A DNA stretch of 6,321 nucleotides from positions 1 to 6,321 of the forward strand of contig SLPX01000419.1 of assembly GCA_007131745.1 (NCBI GenBank). The letters are read 5' to 3'. The notes under the pieces were generated by a model, which searched no databases, had not been told where the DNA came from, and was given only the letters and a program-made list of their open reading frames with translations. Each line of letters begins with the position of its first letter. The stretch's first letter is position 1. Of this stretch, positions 5,449-6,321 are shown piece by piece. The translations under genes and the position numbers were made by a program. Origin of the DNA: Myxococcales bacterium. GTDB taxonomy: Bacteria; Myxococcota; Polyangia; HGW-17; SLPX01.

Positions 5449-6321
5449 AGCGTCCGGGTTCCAACCGCTCCCTCCGTTCCCACGCCAATATTTCGTCGAT
5501 CCCCGGCAAAACAGGGACCCGGGCCGACCCGGCGGATTCTGAAATAGTCTTCATGACCCGGTCATTGATTTCAGCCTCGGTTTCCGACGACAACCGCTTT
5601 GCCAGCAACCCCTTTCTCATCTTGCGTTTGAGCGCTTTGCGGAGCTTCTTAGCTTCGGCAAGCACGCTCATTCCAGTGGGGTCCACGCTCACCGGAGCGG
5701 CCCTCTTGCCGTCTATGAGAAGGGCGAACACCGAATCCAAAGCCATCTTGTTGTACGCCATGAGATCCTCTTCCCGAAGACGCCACGAAGATCGATCAGC
5801 TATGTTGGAAACTTTTTCACGCCAAATCTCCGCTTGATTCAACAACATTATGCTGTTGAAAATCACTCGGGACACATCGTATGGAAGGAACCTGCTTGCG
5901 CGGCTCAATTCTTCTCTCAAAAAGATATCCGCTTCCGGGAACCGTCTGCCGCCCAGCTTCTTCATTGTGTCCCAAACGCCATCCCTGTCGTGCATTGCTC
6001 GGTCGTATCTCAGCTCCCAGTAAAGATGCCTGGTAGTCCTGTCTCCATAGCTGGTCACCATCTTGATCGGCACATACACATTATGGGCGACCATGTCCGC
6101 TGCCAGATGCGACAAAAACCCCCAGCAAAGCGTTTTCAATTCGTCCGTGGGAGCAACCTCCAGGATCCTGAACCCCACGTTCCAATTGTGGCAGTGATGA
6201 ATTTCCTGAGCCATGTTCTTGGCCACGACCTGATCGGCTGCAAAATTGCCGTACAAAAAAACATCGGGATGACTCTGCAAAAGCGTTCGCATCAAAGGAG
6301 GCAAAAGCGCTGCATATCGCA
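5441..6321 (-). CDS. Zinc-dependent phospholipase C-like protein, N-terminus outside window
   Basis: This is a predicted zinc-dependent phospholipase C/S1-P1-like fold protein. It lies on the minus strand, ends at the TGA on 5443-5441, and is open to the window edge at 6321. The visible protein begins RYAALLPPLMRTLL; a TTG at 6304 could be a start, but the open frame and the family's need for an earlier His-containing segment argue for truncation. Numbering from that TTG, candidate metal ligands are D24 (GNFAAD), H36, H37 and H39 (HHCHNW), H66, D70 and H74 (SHLAADMVAH), and H93 and E97 (RHLYWE). The HxxxD and HxxxE spacings match the His/Asp and His/Glu ligand pairs of Bacillus phospholipase C. 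A helical C-terminal half follows, with a strongly basic stretch (219-237). Many such bacterial proteins are uncharacterised, so phospholipid hydrolysis is only family inference. No promoter is visible, as the 5' end is off the window. Confidence 0.82.
   Translation of the reverse strand, partial: RYAALLPPLMRTLLQSHPDVFLYGNFAADQVVAKNMAQEIHHCHNWNVGFRILEVAPTDELKTLCWGFLSHLAADMVAHNVYVPIKMVTSYGDRTTRHLYWELRYDRAMHDRDGVWDTMKKLGGRRFPEADIFLREELSRASRFLPYDVSRVIFNSIMLLNQAEIWREKVSNIADRSSWRLREEDLMAYNKMALDSVFALLIDGKRAAPVSVDPTGMSVLAEAKKLRKALKRKMRKGLLAKRLSSETEAEINDRVMKTISESAGSARVPVLPGIDEILAWERRERLEPGRFS

Noticed and set aside
1..6321. CRISPR repeats, tRNA or rRNA genes, transposases, toxin-antitoxin or defence modules
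   Set aside because: I saw no regularly spaced repeats, RNA-gene signatures or such protein families. The four genes account for nearly all of the window.

Overview
The window holds four protein-coding genes and almost no non-coding DNA. The two outer genes run off the window edges. Base composition is mixed, with GC near one half by eye. The lipoprotein-type signal peptide, the c-di-GMP signalling protein and the domain layout of the PHP lipoprotein suggest a Gram-negative bacterium. A deltaproteobacterial-type lineage (Desulfobacterota or Myxococcota) is my guess from family resemblance, with low confidence. Shine-Dalgarno signals are weak throughout.

Layout: (1) 2-1216, plus strand: the 3' part of a UMF1/Atg22-like major facilitator transporter, missing about its first membrane helix. 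(2) 1341-3860, plus strand: a predicted exported, probably lipid-anchored protein of about 839 residues. It has the CehA/McbA-type PHP metallohydrolase layout: an N-terminal beta-rich region, a small regulatory-like beta domain, a complete PHP metal site and a C-terminal DxDxDG loop. (3) 3946-5448, plus strand: a cytoplasmic 500-residue protein with a basic low-complexity N-terminus carrying a short repeated motif, a probable degenerate GGDEF domain (FADDL in place of GGDEF) and a fully conserved EAL c-di-GMP phosphodiesterase domain. (4) 5441-6321, minus strand: a zinc-dependent phospholipase C-like protein, cut at its N-terminus by the window edge. Its stop codon interlocks with that of gene 3 over 8 bp.

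The first three genes are co-directional with gaps of 124 and 85 bp. They could share transcripts, but no terminator or convincing promoter settles this. Two of the four genes are predicted metal-dependent hydrolases of ester or phosphoester bonds, one is a permease and one a c-di-GMP hydrolase. A functional link (nutrient or envelope ester turnover, with a signalling output) is conceivable but is inference only. I found no RNA gene, mobile element, CRISPR array or clear defence system. The least ordinary items are the degenerate-GGDEF/EAL protein with its N-terminal NL repeats, and the PHP lipoprotein itself.
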